From NCBI GenBank assembly GCA_030532405.1, contig JAUNLF010000006.1, positions 26,403 through 90,402 of the forward strand: 64,000 bases of DNA, in the 5' to 3' direction. Shown piece after piece: positions 50,283-58,340 of this stretch. Position numbers and translations under genes: made by a program. Source of the DNA: Actinomycetaceae bacterium (GTDB lineage: Bacteria > Actinomycetota > Actinomycetes > Actinomycetales > Actinomycetaceae). The stretch's first letter is position 1. Each line of letters opens with the position of its first letter. The notes below the pieces were generated by a model. The model searched no databases, was not told the origin of the DNA, and saw only the letters and a program-made list of their open reading frames with translations.

Positions 50283-51266
50283 ATGACCACCCTCGTAATC
50301 GGCGAAGCGATCATAGATGCGATCGTTCACGTCGATGGTTGCGCAAACGAAAAGTGTGGAGGCTCCCCCGCTAACGTTGCGGTCGGTCTCAGCCGCCTTG
50401 GTGAAAACACGCGGCTCCTCACCTCTTTTGGCGGCGATGATCGCGGCGGCGCCTTGCGAAGGTGGCTCAAAAAAGACGGTGTCGAAGTGCAAAGCGCAAT
50501 GTCCGCGAAAACTTCAGTCGCTTATGTAAACGTCAACTTGACGGGTGCTCCCGACTACGATTTCGACATCAAATGGGACCTTGCGGATGCGGCAGCGGAC
50601 TTCACGGGGCCTTCCGCCGATTTCGAGGGCGTCAAATGCGTTCACTCCGGCTCGCTAGCAACTCTGCTTGAGCCGGGTGCGAGCCAGGTCGAAGCAATCC
50701 TCAAGAATCTGCGAAGCCGTGGCATTTTGGTCACCTACGATCCGAATATTCGCCTCATTCCAGGGCTCGTTCCCGCTGAGGTGAAAAGCCGCGTGCAACG
50801 CCTCATCGCTCTTAGCGACGTGGTGAAATGCTCCAATGAGGAGATCGAGTTCCTCGCGGGCCGCACCGATCTGAGTGCTGACGACCTCGTGGAGTTTGCG
50901 CGCGAGCTCATGCTCCGCTCGCGCCAGGACGAAGGCGAGGGGCCGCAGCTTTTCGTTGTCACAATGGGCAAAGACGGCGCGTTCGCCCTCAACACTGATC
51001 TGGAGCAGGCGACCGTGCCCGCACAAGACTCCGGCAGGATCGCGGATACCGTGGGCGCTGGCGACTCGTTCATGAGCGCCCTCATATATCAAACGCTACG
51101 CCTAAACCTGCAACCGCAAAGGCCTGGATCTGATACTTCGCAGACCACAAGAACACTCTCGGTTGAACAGATGGCAGAAATACTTACTTTCTGCTCGCGC
51201 GTTGCTGGGATCACCGTAACGCGGTGGGGAGCCAACCCGCCCTACCTACACGAACTGGACGCCTAA
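50283..51266 (+). CDS. PfkB-family sugar kinase (fructokinase-like)
   Basis: The 327-residue product has the N-terminal GGSPANVAVGLSRLG substrate loop and the C-terminal DTVGAGDSFMSALI motif, where GAGD (about 258-261) carries the catalytic Asp. The family phosphorylates fructose, ribose and similar sugars. As last gene after a GH32-like fructosidase it is best read as fructokinase making fructose 6-phosphate. The ATG begins directly after the previous stop codon, so translation is probably coupled. Codon use is less C-rich than in the upstream operon genes, which may reflect a separate origin. A hairpin terminator lies about 110 bases downstream. Confidence 0.85.
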   Translation: MTTLVIGEAIIDAIVHVDGCANEKCGGSPANVAVGLSRLGENTRLLTSFGGDDRGGALRRWLKKDGVEVQSAMSAKTSVAYVNVNLTGAPDYDFDIKWDLADAAADFTGPSADFEGVKCVHSGSLATLLEPGASQVEAILKNLRSRGILVTYDPNIRLIPGLVPAEVKSRVQRLIALSDVVKCSNEEIEFLAGRTDLSADDLVEFARELMLRSRQDEGEGPQLFVVTMGKDGAFALNTDLEQATVPAQDSGRIADTVGAGDSFMSALIYQTLRLNLQPQRPGSDTSQTTRTLSVEQMAEILTFCSRVAGITVTRWGANPPYLHELDA

Positions 51267-51376
51267 ACCGAAGCCACGCTGAAGCTCAATGCCGAAGCCG
51301 CGCTAGCCCTCAATAACGCTCGTAAATCCGGGCAATACTTCCCCGCCCGCGGGCACGCTCAAGCGCGTGGAAAACA

Positions 51377-51416
51377 AAAATCTCGGGACACATACTTACC
51401 TGTGTCCCGAGATTTT
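51377..51416. terminator. Bidirectional terminator between the kinase and tRNA-Ser genes
   Basis: A perfect 16-bp stem, AAAATCTCGGGACACA (51377-51392) with TGTGTCCCGAGATTTT (51401-51416), loop of 8 bases. A runs on one side and T runs on the other let it work in both directions: for the fructoside operon on the plus strand and the tRNA on the minus strand. Confidence 0.92.
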
Positions 51417-51422
51417 CAAACG

Positions 51423-51508
51423 CGGTAGCGGTGGGATTTGAACCCACGGTGGCTATGAACCACACAGCATTTCGAGTGCTGCACCTTCGGCCGCTCGGAC
51501 ACGCTACC
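51423..51508 (-). tRNA. tRNA-Ser, anticodon CGA
   Basis: On the minus strand the acceptor arm GGTAGCG pairs with CGCTACC, followed by discriminator G and no encoded CCA. The anticodon loop is CTCGAAA, giving anticodon CGA for codon UCG. The long variable arm (GTGTGGTTCATAGCCAC region) and the D-loop are type II, as required for serine. The T arm reads GTGGGTTCAAATCCCAC. It begins 25 bases after the tadA stop on the same strand, and a strong hairpin follows. Confidence 0.95.
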
Positions 51509-51533
51509 TTGGACTTTCGCCCGGCTATCCATA

Positions 51534-52163
51534 TTACATGGTTCGCTTCGTAGAGAAAAACCCGCGGAGCTGAATCTCACACTCAGTCTGCAAAACACCC
51601 GGCACAACCTCAACCTGGTGGTTCAACCGCGAGTCCCGCACAACATCACGCACCGACCCCGCCGCGCCAGCCTTCGGATCCCACGCGCCCATCACCAGGC
51701 GCTTCACCCTGGAATTCACTACAGCCCCCGCACACATCGTGCACGGCTCCAACGTCACAACCAGCGTCAAGTCCTCCAGCCGCCACGTGCCACGCCGCTT
51801 CGCCGCCGCCCGCAACGCCATAACCTCCGCGTGCCCCGTCGGATCCGCAGCCGCCTCCCGAGTGTTCCACCCCTGCCCCAAGATGGTGCCCCACTCGTCA
51901 ATCACAACCGCGCCAACCGGAACATCTCCGCCCTCACGCGCCCTATTCGCCAAAAAAAGCGCACGCCCCATAGCATGCTCAAAAATCGCCTTACGCTCCG
52001 CAGGAGTCGGCAACGGCCTCACCCCACCGGCGCGAGTGGCCCCCAACGCCGGCGCACCCTTCGCGGATGCGGCAGGCACGGGCGCCGCCAAGCTCGCCCT
52101 CGTAGACGACACAGACGAGCGACGGTGAACATCAGCACGCTTTGGAAACTTCTTGACCGACAT
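51534..52163 (-). CDS. tadA: tRNA-specific adenosine deaminase
   Basis: The 209-residue product is a cytidine-deaminase-fold enzyme that converts A34 to inosine in tRNA-Arg(ACG). It has the zinc motif with HAE (TGHAEVMAL) and PCTMC (LEPCTMCAGA), the catalytic Glu being in HAE. About 60 low-complexity Ala/Ser/Pro residues precede the catalytic domain, longer than in most TadA proteins. I chose ATG 52163; a start 36 codons earlier would overlap the divergent upp gene. No clear Shine-Dalgarno precedes this ATG. It lies directly upstream of tRNA-Ser(CGA), which is not its substrate. Confidence 0.9.
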   Translation of the reverse strand: MSVKKFPKRADVHRRSSVSSTRASLAAPVPAASAKGAPALGATRAGGVRPLPTPAERKAIFEHAMGRALFLANRAREGGDVPVGAVVIDEWGTILGQGWNTREAAADPTGHAEVMALRAAAKRRGTWRLEDLTLVVTLEPCTMCAGAVVNSRVKRLVMGAWDPKAGAAGSVRDVVRDSRLNHQVEVVPGVLQTECEIQLRGFFSTKRTM

Positions 52164-52243
52164 GGCACATATCGTAGCGGAATAACCTGAAAGAATTCGG
52201 CGAGGATTCCCACACGCGCCAAGCCGGGCGGTACGGTAGAGAT

Positions 52244-52885
52244 ATGCGCTTACACGTTGCTGAACACCCACTGATCGCTCATAAGCTGACCGTCCTACGC
52301 GACCAGAAAACCCCGTCCGCCACGTTCCGACTTCTGGCCGACGAACTGGTCACACTCCTCGCCTACGAAGGCACACGCGATGTCGTCGTCGAAGACATCG
52401 AAATCCAAACCCCCGTCGCCCCCACAACCGGCAAACGCATCGCAGGCCCACGCCCCATTGTTATTCCGATTTTGAGGGCGGGCCTCGGCATGCTTGAGGG
52501 CATGACCAGGATGCTCCCAACCGCCGAAGTGGGCTTCCTAGGCATGAAACGAGACGAAGAAACCCTCGCGGTTGAAACCTACGCCAACCGCCTACCCGAC
52601 GACCTATCCGGCCGTCAATGCTTCATCCTCGACCCCATGCTCGCCACCGGACACACCATGGTCGCCGCCATCGACTACCTACTCGAACGCGGCGCACGCG
52701 ACGTCACCTGCCTGTGCCTCCTTGCCGCACCAGAAGGCCTCAAAACCGTAGAAGCCTCCGTCGGCGACCGCGCCAACGTACAAATCGTCACCGCCGCCAT
52801 CGACGAACGACTCAACGACAAGTCCTACATCGTCCCCGGCCTCGGCGACGCCGGCGACCGCCTCTACGGCATCGTAGACCACTAA
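52244..52885 (+). CDS. upp: Uracil phosphoribosyltransferase
   Basis: The 213-residue salvage enzyme makes UMP from uracil and [17 protein letters not shown] near residues 127-139 is the PRPP-binding loop, and the C-terminal [15 protein letters not shown] binds uracil. Length fits the family. The ATG at 52244 has no Shine-Dalgarno; TACGGT at 52232-52237 lies 6 bases upstream, suggesting leaderless transcription. The gene is divergent from tadA with about 80 bases between the starts. A strong hairpin follows after about 90 bases. Confidence 0.95.
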   Translation: MRLHVAEHPLIAHKLTVLRDQKTPSATFRLLADELVTLLAYEGTRDVVVEDIEIQTPVAPTTGKRIAGPRPIVIPILRAGLGMLEGMTRMLPTAEVGFLGMKRDEETLAVETYANRLPDDLSGRQCFILDPMLATGHTMVAAIDYLLERGARDVTCLCLLAAPEGLKTVEASVGDRANVQIVTAAIDERLNDKSYIVPGLGDAGDRLYGIVDH

Positions 52886-52974
52886 ACCCACAGGGCCCGC
52901 GGGGCCTGCCAGACTGGCGGCTTTGCTCACGCAACCCGCGCGGGGCTCCACCCCGGCCCTCAAAATCACAAAGC

Positions 52975-53015
52975 AAGCGCCCTGCCGCTTCCACACGGAG
53001 GCCGGCAGGGCGCTT
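52975..53015 (+). terminator. Terminator after upp
   Basis: AAGCGCCCTGCCG (52975-52987) pairs perfectly with CGGCAGGGCGCTT (53003-53015) around a 15-base loop, followed by CTATGTT. It is the first of three tandem hairpins between convergent upp and metQ. Confidence 0.85.
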
Positions 53016-53040
53016 CTATGTTCAGTTGTGCGCGGGTGCA

Positions 53041-53096
53041 CGCGTTTCGCTTTGAGCGCGAAACGCGTCCGGGCGGAGTGTGCAACTCCGCCCGGA
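53041..53096 (-). terminator. Two hairpins after metQ
   Basis: CGCGTTTCGC (53041-53050) pairs with GCGAAACGCG (53058-53067). Directly next to it, TCCGGGCGGAGT (53068-53079) pairs with ACTCCGCCCGGA (53085-53096). Both stems are perfect. The second lies about 20 bases beyond the metQ stop on the minus strand and is the likely terminator. Confidence 0.8.
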
Positions 53097-53114
53097 ACCT
53101 TCGCGTATTAGGAG

Positions 53115-53966
53115 TTAGAACGCGGGGAGGACGGAACCGTCGGTCCAGGTTTCCTCAATGAACTGCTTGACCTCGGGGCTGTGCAGGAGCTCTTCGAGCT
53201 TCTGTACGCCCTCGTTAGCGTCGTCCTCTGCGCGCCAGGCGAGGATGTTCGCGGCCGGGTTGCCTTCCGCTTCCTCTACCAGCAGGGCGTCATCAGCAAC
53301 GGAGAGTCCGCCCTCCTGCGCATAGTTACCATTAATCACCGCAATGTCGACGTCGGGGAGGGCGCGTACAAGCTGGGCGCCCTCGACCTCAACGAACTCG
53401 AAATCGCCGAGCTTCTCGACGTTGAAGATGGTCGGATCTTCACCTTCGGGTAGCTTCACGAGGCCACCGCTGGCGAGCAGCTGGAGCGCGCGGCCCTGGT
53501 TCTGCGTGTCAGAGATGATGCCGATCGTGGCGCCGTCAGGCAGGTCCGCGATGTCGGTGATCTTCTCGGAGTAAACGCCGAGCGGCTCAATGTGAACCGG
53601 CGCGCCACCCGTGAAGTCGACGCCCAGCTCGGCCTCCTGGCCTTCAAGGTACGGGACGGTCTGGTAGAAGTTCGCGTCCAGGTCGCCGTTCTTTAGCGCC
53701 TCGTTCGGCAGGATGTAGTCGGTGTATTCAACAATGTCGAGCTTGATGCCCGCGTCGGCGGCTAGTTCCTCGTCAATGAAACGTAGCATGCGTGCGTGCG
53801 GGGAGGGCGATGCGCCCACGGTCACGGTAATGACGCCGTCGGCGTCGGTGTTGGCCCCGTCGGTGGCCTCAGAGTCAGTGCCTCCAGAGGAGGAGCATCC
53901 TGCTAGTACAAGGGCGGTAGCTGCTGCAGCGGCTGCAAATAGGCGCGTTTTACGCATTTTGATCAT
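53115..53966 (-). CDS. metQ: D/L-methionine-binding lipoprotein (MetQ/NlpA family)
   Basis: The 283-residue product has a signal peptide with lipobox LAGC (lipidated Cys at about 24) and the NlpA fold. The mature part opens with ITVTVGASPSPHARML, and the YTDYILPNEALKNGDLDANFYQTVPYL segment is highly conserved in MetQ. It captures methionine outside the cell for the MetNI channel. It is the last gene of a metN-metI-metQ operon, 107 bases after metI, with a hairpin at the metI end. An ATG three codons downstream of the chosen start (53957) is an alternative; both have only weak AAGAAAG. Confidence 0.93.
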   Translation of the reverse strand: MIKMRKTRLFAAAAAATALVLAGCSSSGGTDSEATDGANTDADGVITVTVGASPSPHARMLRFIDEELAADAGIKLDIVEYTDYILPNEALKNGDLDANFYQTVPYLEGQEAELGVDFTGGAPVHIEPLGVYSEKITDIADLPDGATIGIISDTQNQGRALQLLASGGLVKLPEGEDPTIFNVEKLGDFEFVEVEGAQLVRALPDVDIAVINGNYAQEGGLSVADDALLVEEAEGNPAANILAWRAEDDANEGVQKLEELLHSPEVKQFIEETWTDGSVLPAF

Positions 53967-54057
53967 TTCTTTCTTCGTCTAAGTTTTTGTCAATATAGTC
54001 GGGTGCTGGCATGGGTTAACCGCGGGATTTTCATCCGGCTGGTCTTGGGTGCTTAAC

Positions 54058-54095
54058 CCGGCTGGTGGAGTGCTCAGCGGTGATCCACCAGCCGG
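54058..54095 (-). promoter_or_regulatory. Hairpin overlapping the 3' end of metI
   Basis: CCGGCTGGTGGA (54058-54069) pairs perfectly with TCCACCAGCCGG (54084-54095). It covers the metI stop codon on the minus strand and could be a partial terminator or RNA-stability element between metI and metQ. A further dyad GGGTTAA/TTAACCC flanks it (54013-54059). Confidence 0.65.
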
Positions 54096-54787
54096 CTTAG
54101 CATGTCTCCAATGACTTGAACTATTTGAACGATGATGACGATGCCGACCACTGACACGAGCATGACGTCACCTTGGAATCGGTGGTAGCCGTAGTTCATG
54201 GCCAGCTGGCCTAGGCCGCCGCCACCCAGCGCGCCCGCAATCGCGGAATAACCCACGAGCGTTACCGCTAGGACGGTTGTTGAATCAATGAGGGCGGGCA
54301 TGGCTTCTCTAACTTGGACGCCAAACATGATCTCCCAGCGGGACGCGCCCATCATGTGTGCGGCTTCAACTTTGCCTGAATGCACGCCGCGAATGTTCGT
54401 CTCGACGAGGCGCGCAAAGAATGGGATTGCTCCCACGGTCAGGGGGACCACTGCGGCCTTCCAGCCGAGCGTCGTGCCAATAACCCAGCGGGTGAACGGC
54501 AAAATCGCGATCAGCAAAATGATGAACGGGATCGAACGCCCAATGTTCGTGATCAACCCCAAAATCTGGTTTGCCAGGCGGTTCGAGAACAAGCCACCGC
54601 GCGAAGTCGCCACCAGTAGCAGGCCGAGCGGCGTGCCCACGATGACAGTCAGCAGGGTTGCCCACCCGGTCATTGCGAGGGTCTCCCAAACCGATGGCCA
54701 GAACGCCTCACTAATCGCCGGATTATCAAACCATTTGCCTTCGCCCCCAAGGAGCAGGGGCGCGACGGCGGAAGTCAAAATGCTCAT
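54074..54787 (-). CDS. metI: Methionine ABC transporter permease
   Basis: The 237-residue permease has five to six hydrophobic segments and an EAA-type loop (VEAAHMMGASRWEIMFGVQVREAMPAL, near 135-160). Two copies form the methionine channel with MetN. Its ATG overlaps the metN stop by 4 bases (ATGA), so translation is coupled. A perfect 12-bp hairpin overlaps its own stop. Length is slightly above the usual 217 residues because of about 20 extra N-terminal residues. Confidence 0.95.
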   Translation of the reverse strand: MSILTSAVAPLLLGGEGKWFDNPAISEAFWPSVWETLAMTGWATLLTVIVGTPLGLLLVATSRGGLFSNRLANQILGLITNIGRSIPFIILLIAILPFTRWVIGTTLGWKAAVVPLTVGAIPFFARLVETNIRGVHSGKVEAAHMMGASRWEIMFGVQVREAMPALIDSTTVLAVTLVGYSAIAGALGGGGLGQLAMNYGYHRFQGDVMLVSVVGIVIIVQIVQVIGDMLSRLVDHR

Positions 54788-55893
54788 GACCTGACCTCCA
54801 CGGCAATATCGTTTTGCTCAAGCGTTTGCATGATCTGCTTCAAATGCAGGGTCGGGACGGCCAGCGCGAGGCGGCCTACCTGGACCTCCGCCATGGACTC
54901 AAAAGTTCCGGCGGCAACGTCCGCGCCCATGCGCGACGCGAGCGACAGCACGGTCGCACCCGTCGGCACGCCGGGCTTAGAAGTGAACATGACGTCAAGG
55001 ACTGTCGTGTCCGGGCCGATTTCCGCGTCATCCAGCGACGGCATCGGCACGAGTTCACGCGCGAGCTTCGACCGCGGGTCCGCCACAATCTTGCGAACCG
55101 AACCGGACTCTAGGATTTCGCCGTGTTCAAGCATCGTCGCGGAGTCACAAATCTCGCGAACCACGCCCATCTCGTGCGTAATAATCACGATGGTCACGCC
55201 AAACGTGTCGCGGATCCTCTCCAGCAACGCGAGTACTTGGCGGGTTGTTTCAGCGTCGAGGGCGGACGTGGGCTCGTCGCACAGCACGACCTCGGGATTA
55301 GCGGCGAGCGCCCTCGCAATACCAACGCGCTGCTGCTGACCACCCGACAACTGGGATGGGTACGAGTTCGCGCGGCCTTCGAGCCCTACGAGTTCAAGCA
55401 GTTCTTTCGCCCGGGCTTCGCGCTCCGTTTTGCCAACACCCGCGATCTTCAGCGGGTACGCAACGTTTTGGAGCGCGGTGCGCGAATCCAGCAGGTTAGC
55501 TGCCTGGAACACCATGCCGATTTTGCGGCGCGCCTTGCGTAGCGCGCCCTGACGCAGGCCGGTCAGCTGCGTGCCGTCGAGGTAAACCTTGCCCTCACTC
55601 GGCTCTTCCAACCCGGTCAAACAGCGAATCAAAGTGGACTTCCCCGCACCCGACTGGCCCACAATGCCATGAATCGAGCCGGCATCAACCGTGAGGTTCA
55701 CATTCTTTAGCGCCTCGACCTCATTGCCGCCGCGAAGGGTGTAACGCTTCGAGAGGTTCTCAAGCACAATCATGGGCTCACCGCCGCGAACCGGGCCAGC
55801 CTGGCCACCATTCTTACCAGCGGCCTGCGTGGCACTATTCGAAGCGCGCGTGGCACTATTCGAAGCCTTAGCGCCATCGGACGATTGTGTCAT
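54784..55893 (-). CDS. metN: Methionine ABC transporter ATP-binding protein with NIL domain
   Basis: The 369-residue ATPase has Walker A GQSGAGKST, signature LSGGQQQRVGIARAL, Walker B LCDEPTSALD and switch ITHE, then a C-terminal NIL (ACT-like) domain that binds methionine and shuts the transporter down. I chose ATG 55893 with GGGAGG upstream; a start 30 codons earlier has no ribosome site. About 40 Ala/Ser/Gly residues come before the ATPase domain, including a repeated SNSAT (period 21 bases, 55827-55866) not typical of MetN. I saw no SAM riboswitch in the leader. Confidence 0.94.
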   Translation of the reverse strand: MTQSSDGAKASNSATRASNSATQAAGKNGGQAGPVRGGEPMIVLENLSKRYTLRGGNEVEALKNVNLTVDAGSIHGIVGQSGAGKSTLIRCLTGLEEPSEGKVYLDGTQLTGLRQGALRKARRKIGMVFQAANLLDSRTALQNVAYPLKIAGVGKTEREARAKELLELVGLEGRANSYPSQLSGGQQQRVGIARALAANPEVVLCDEPTSALDAETTRQVLALLERIRDTFGVTIVIITHEMGVVREICDSATMLEHGEILESGSVRKIVADPRSKLARELVPMPSLDDAEIGPDTTVLDVMFTSKPGVPTGATVLSLASRMGADVAAGTFESMAEVQVGRLALAVPTLHLKQIMQTLEQNDIAVEVRS

Positions 55894-56084
55894 GATCCCT
55901 CCCCTCAAACGCGAAAAGTCCTCAAAAATCTGTATATTGACGAGTTTATGCACTTCCTTCCGCCACTTGCCAAACCCGTCCACCTTTTGGTGCAGAGTGT
56001 TAACTCACATTCGGCCGTCATCCAGGTTTTCGCGTGGTTTCGTCGCGCAATTTTTCATGTACGAGGGCGAGCCTGGAACTCGCG

Positions 56085-56315
56085 AGGACACGGCGGGTCG
56101 GAAGGTGGACGAGGCCGGAAGGTGGGCTAGGTCGCTAGGTGGGATGGGTCGTAGGTTGGGCGGGGTGGGAAGGTGGGCTGGGCCGGAAGGCTGGGAGGGG
56201 ATCGTAGGTGGGGTGGGTCGGAAGGCGGGCGGGGCGGGCTGGGCCGGAAGGTGAGCTAGGTCGGAAGGCTGGGAGGGGCTCGTAGGTGAGCTCGGCCTGG
56301 AAGGCGGGCTAGTTT
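56085..56315 (+). repeat. G-rich degenerate repeat tract
   Basis: About 230 bases of imperfect GGTCGGAAGGTGGG and GGCCGGAAGGCTGGG units on the plus strand. Many GGG runs with short spacers could form G-quadruplexes, and almost no C runs occur on that strand. The tract fills most of the 434-bp gap between the crcB genes and metN; no gene can be supported there. On the minus strand, the direction of transcription of both neighbours, the RNA would be C-rich. Confidence 0.8.
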
Positions 56316-56327
56316 TGGTTACAACTC

Positions 56328-56819
56328 TTACGCGCCGGTAATAAGGATGCCCGCGATGGCTGCGAGCACGCACGCGAGCATCCCGCCAAACGCGATCAGG
56401 GCCGCGGGAAGGAGCCCGCGGAACCGAGGCGCGGCAGCAGAACCGCCCCCTGGCTGAGGGCCGCCCACGAAAGGCGTGCCGCTTCGGATGGCGCTGGTCG
56501 CGGGGTGCGTCAAGATTACGAACACGTCGTCCATTGCCGTGGAGAACGTAGTCCACCCGCCCAGCAAACCCGTGCCGACCACGAGCCACGCGCCGCCACT
56601 GCCCATAAGCGGCCCCACCAGCAGGCCCGCCGCGAACGACCCGAGCACGTTAATCACCAGGATCGGCCACGACCCCGCGGTACTTTTCATTCCCGAGGAC
56701 GTGCCTCTAAGCGGTAGCCACCCTCGCTTTGCCAGCATTCCTTTCATCGCGAGGTCGGCGCGGTAGCGACCGTACGCTCCAAGGCCGCCAGCTATCGGGA
56801 GCAGAATCCAAGCGATCAC
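56328..56819 (-). CDS. crcB: Fluoride channel subunit CrcB/Fluc (second of pair)
   Basis: The 163-residue product has four hydrophobic segments. GGLGAYGRYR near residue 10, VINVLGSFAAGLLVG with the pore Asn, and GLLGGWTTFSTAMDD with the phenylalanine/threonine track are Fluc hallmarks. It exports fluoride and resists it. The start is GTG 56819 in a GTGA overlap with the upstream crcB stop. A Gly/Pro-rich loop between helices 3 and 4 (about 115-140) is longer than usual. The pair probably forms a heterodimer, since in pairs each subunit can diverge. I saw no fluoride riboswitch in front of the pair. Confidence 0.9.
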   Translation of the reverse strand: MIAWILLPIAGGLGAYGRYRADLAMKGMLAKRGWLPLRGTSSGMKSTAGSWPILVINVLGSFAAGLLVGPLMGSGGAWLVVGTGLLGGWTTFSTAMDDVFVILTHPATSAIRSGTPFVGGPQPGGGSAAAPRFRGLLPAALIAFGGMLACVLAAIAGILITGA

Positions 56820-57253
56820 TGCGAGCCACCTTCGGAGTTTGCAAGGCTCGCCCTCGGACGCGAAATCAAAACACCCAACCACACGCCGATGAGGCCGGCG
56901 ACGACAACGCCCGCTCCGGCGAAAAGAGATAGGTAGACGCCGTCCAGGGTTGCGCGGGCCATGGCCAGCGCGAACGTCGCATACGTCGTGAACGCGCCCA
57001 AAAAGCCTGAGCCCAGCAAGATTTTCGCGCGATCCCAGCGCGGGTTCGGGCCGCGCCGAGCCGCCCACGTGGTCACTAGCACGCCCATGAAGAATGCGCC
57101 AACAACATTCACAAACGCTGTGGACACGCCTATGCCGAATGCGTTTGTGGACCCCGCGGCGTCGTCGAGAAGGCCGCGAGCGAGGGCTCCCAGCGCCCCG
57201 CCCACAAACACGAGGCTGCCGGCTGGCAGGCGGGTTTGCACTCGAGATTTCAT
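56816..57253 (-). CDS. crcB: Fluoride channel subunit CrcB/Fluc (first of pair)
   Basis: The 145-residue product has four hydrophobic segments with GGALGALARGLL near residue 15, FVNVVGAFFMGVLV with the pore Asn, and GFLGAFTTYATFALA. It overlaps the next crcB by 4 bases. I chose ATG 57253: homology starts there, and a minus-strand TAGACT (57262-57267) lies 8 bases upstream, again suggesting a leaderless start. The Arg of the usual GxxGAxxRY motif is kept but the Tyr is replaced by Gly, whereas the partner keeps the whole motif. Confidence 0.9.
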   Translation of the reverse strand: MKSRVQTRLPAGSLVFVGGALGALARGLLDDAAGSTNAFGIGVSTAFVNVVGAFFMGVLVTTWAARRGPNPRWDRAKILLGSGFLGAFTTYATFALAMARATLDGVYLSLFAGAGVVVAGLIGVWLGVLISRPRASLANSEGGSQ

Positions 57254-57452
57254 CGGTTCAAAGTCTACCCTTGACAAGTAGTGCACCCAGCGTGCGGCCG
57301 GCCCGCGGGCACACCGTAGGTTTCGCGGTAGGCAGCGCATCTGCGCCGGCGGGCCTGCGAACGCACGTAGCCCGGGCCGCGCTACCGGGCCCGCTACCTG
57401 GGTGGCCCGCTAAGCACGCCCTCGAAAATGTCGACTTGAAAGGATCCGCCCC

Positions 57453-58223
57453 GTGAGTTGTTACGCACTCCCCGGCGAGTCACGCTCCCAGCTTTGGTCC
57501 ACCCGCAAAATAATTTGGGTGGCCCTCGCGTTCTTGACCGCGTTTGTCGGCGTATTTTCAACGGGTTCGATTTTTGAGGACGCCGCTGGCAAACCCGCCC
57601 ACCTAATGTTCGCGACCGTGGTGGCGCTGGCGCTGATTGGGGTGCCGCTGATTCACCGCGAATGGGCATTCGGCCGGCGCACGAGCACCGTGTTGATTGC
57701 GATCACGTGGCTGGTTGCGACGGTGACGTTTATCAGGTCGTTTGCGCCGCTTACTGAAATGGCGTCGGTGAGTGTGGGCTTCCCGCGCGGACTACTGTTC
57801 CTGCTGGCAATCGGCGCGGCTTACATGGCGTGGAAGAGTTCGCCCGCGAAGTGGCCAGAACTGCCCGAAGATGCGACTGGCGACCAGTGGAGCGGACAGT
57901 TGCGCGCGTTGTTGAACAGGTACTACTCGTGGCCCGCGGGCGCGGCCGACGACGCGGTCATGGCGGCCTTAGAGCAGGCGGCCGACGCCGGTATGACCCC
58001 GATGGACGCGCTCGGCCAACCCTGGGAAGTTGCCGCAGAGTTCGCGGCAATGAATCCCGACAACTCGCGGCTGAGTATTCGCTTTCCGGTTTGGGCCGGC
58101 CTGGGATTCATCGCGTTGTCCGTCGCGTCGATTGCGTTGAACGGCATCTCCGCGATCGCCGTCCTGTTTGGCGTCATGGGTGCGATCATGCTCGCCTTCG
58201 CCTGGTGGGCCAGCAAACAGTAA
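57453..58223 (+). CDS. Membrane protein of unknown function
   Basis: I do not recognise a named family. The 256-residue product has about four N-terminal hydrophobic segments (about 20-42, 48-66, 78-92 and 108-126), a soluble region of about 80 residues (WPELPEDATGDQWSG... with Trp/Tyr-rich SGQLRALLNRYYSWPAGAADDAVMAAL), and two C-terminal segments (about 208-224 and 230-250). The middle segment resembles a small helical domain but carries no catalytic motif. Start is GTG 57453 with GAAAGGA. Neighbours are crcB and nhaA, both ion transporters, but transcribed the other way, so there is no operon hint. Confidence 0.68.
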   Translation: MSCYALPGESRSQLWSTRKIIWVALAFLTAFVGVFSTGSIFEDAAGKPAHLMFATVVALALIGVPLIHREWAFGRRTSTVLIAITWLVATVTFIRSFAPLTEMASVSVGFPRGLLFLLAIGAAYMAWKSSPAKWPELPEDATGDQWSGQLRALLNRYYSWPAGAADDAVMAALEQAADAGMTPMDALGQPWEVAAEFAAMNPDNSRLSIRFPVWAGLGFIALSVASIALNGISAIAVLFGVMGAIMLAFAWWASKQ

Positions 58224-58340
58224 ACGGCCCGTGGCCCGCACCTGACCGCGTGAATACGCGGCCGGCAAGGCGGCCGCGCGCGCCAAGGGGCCAACGGCAG
58301 AGTCCAGCCCCACGGCCATCTGGCCGCGCGGGCCGGCGCT

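Noticed and set aside
55894-56084. SAM riboswitch before metN
   Set aside because: No conserved core or helix pattern of known SAM riboswitch classes was visible by eye; a covariance search would be decisive.
57254-57340. Fluoride riboswitch before crcB
   Set aside because: I could not find the paired stems of the crcB motif, and a -10-like element sits 8 bases before the start, leaving no room for a leader.
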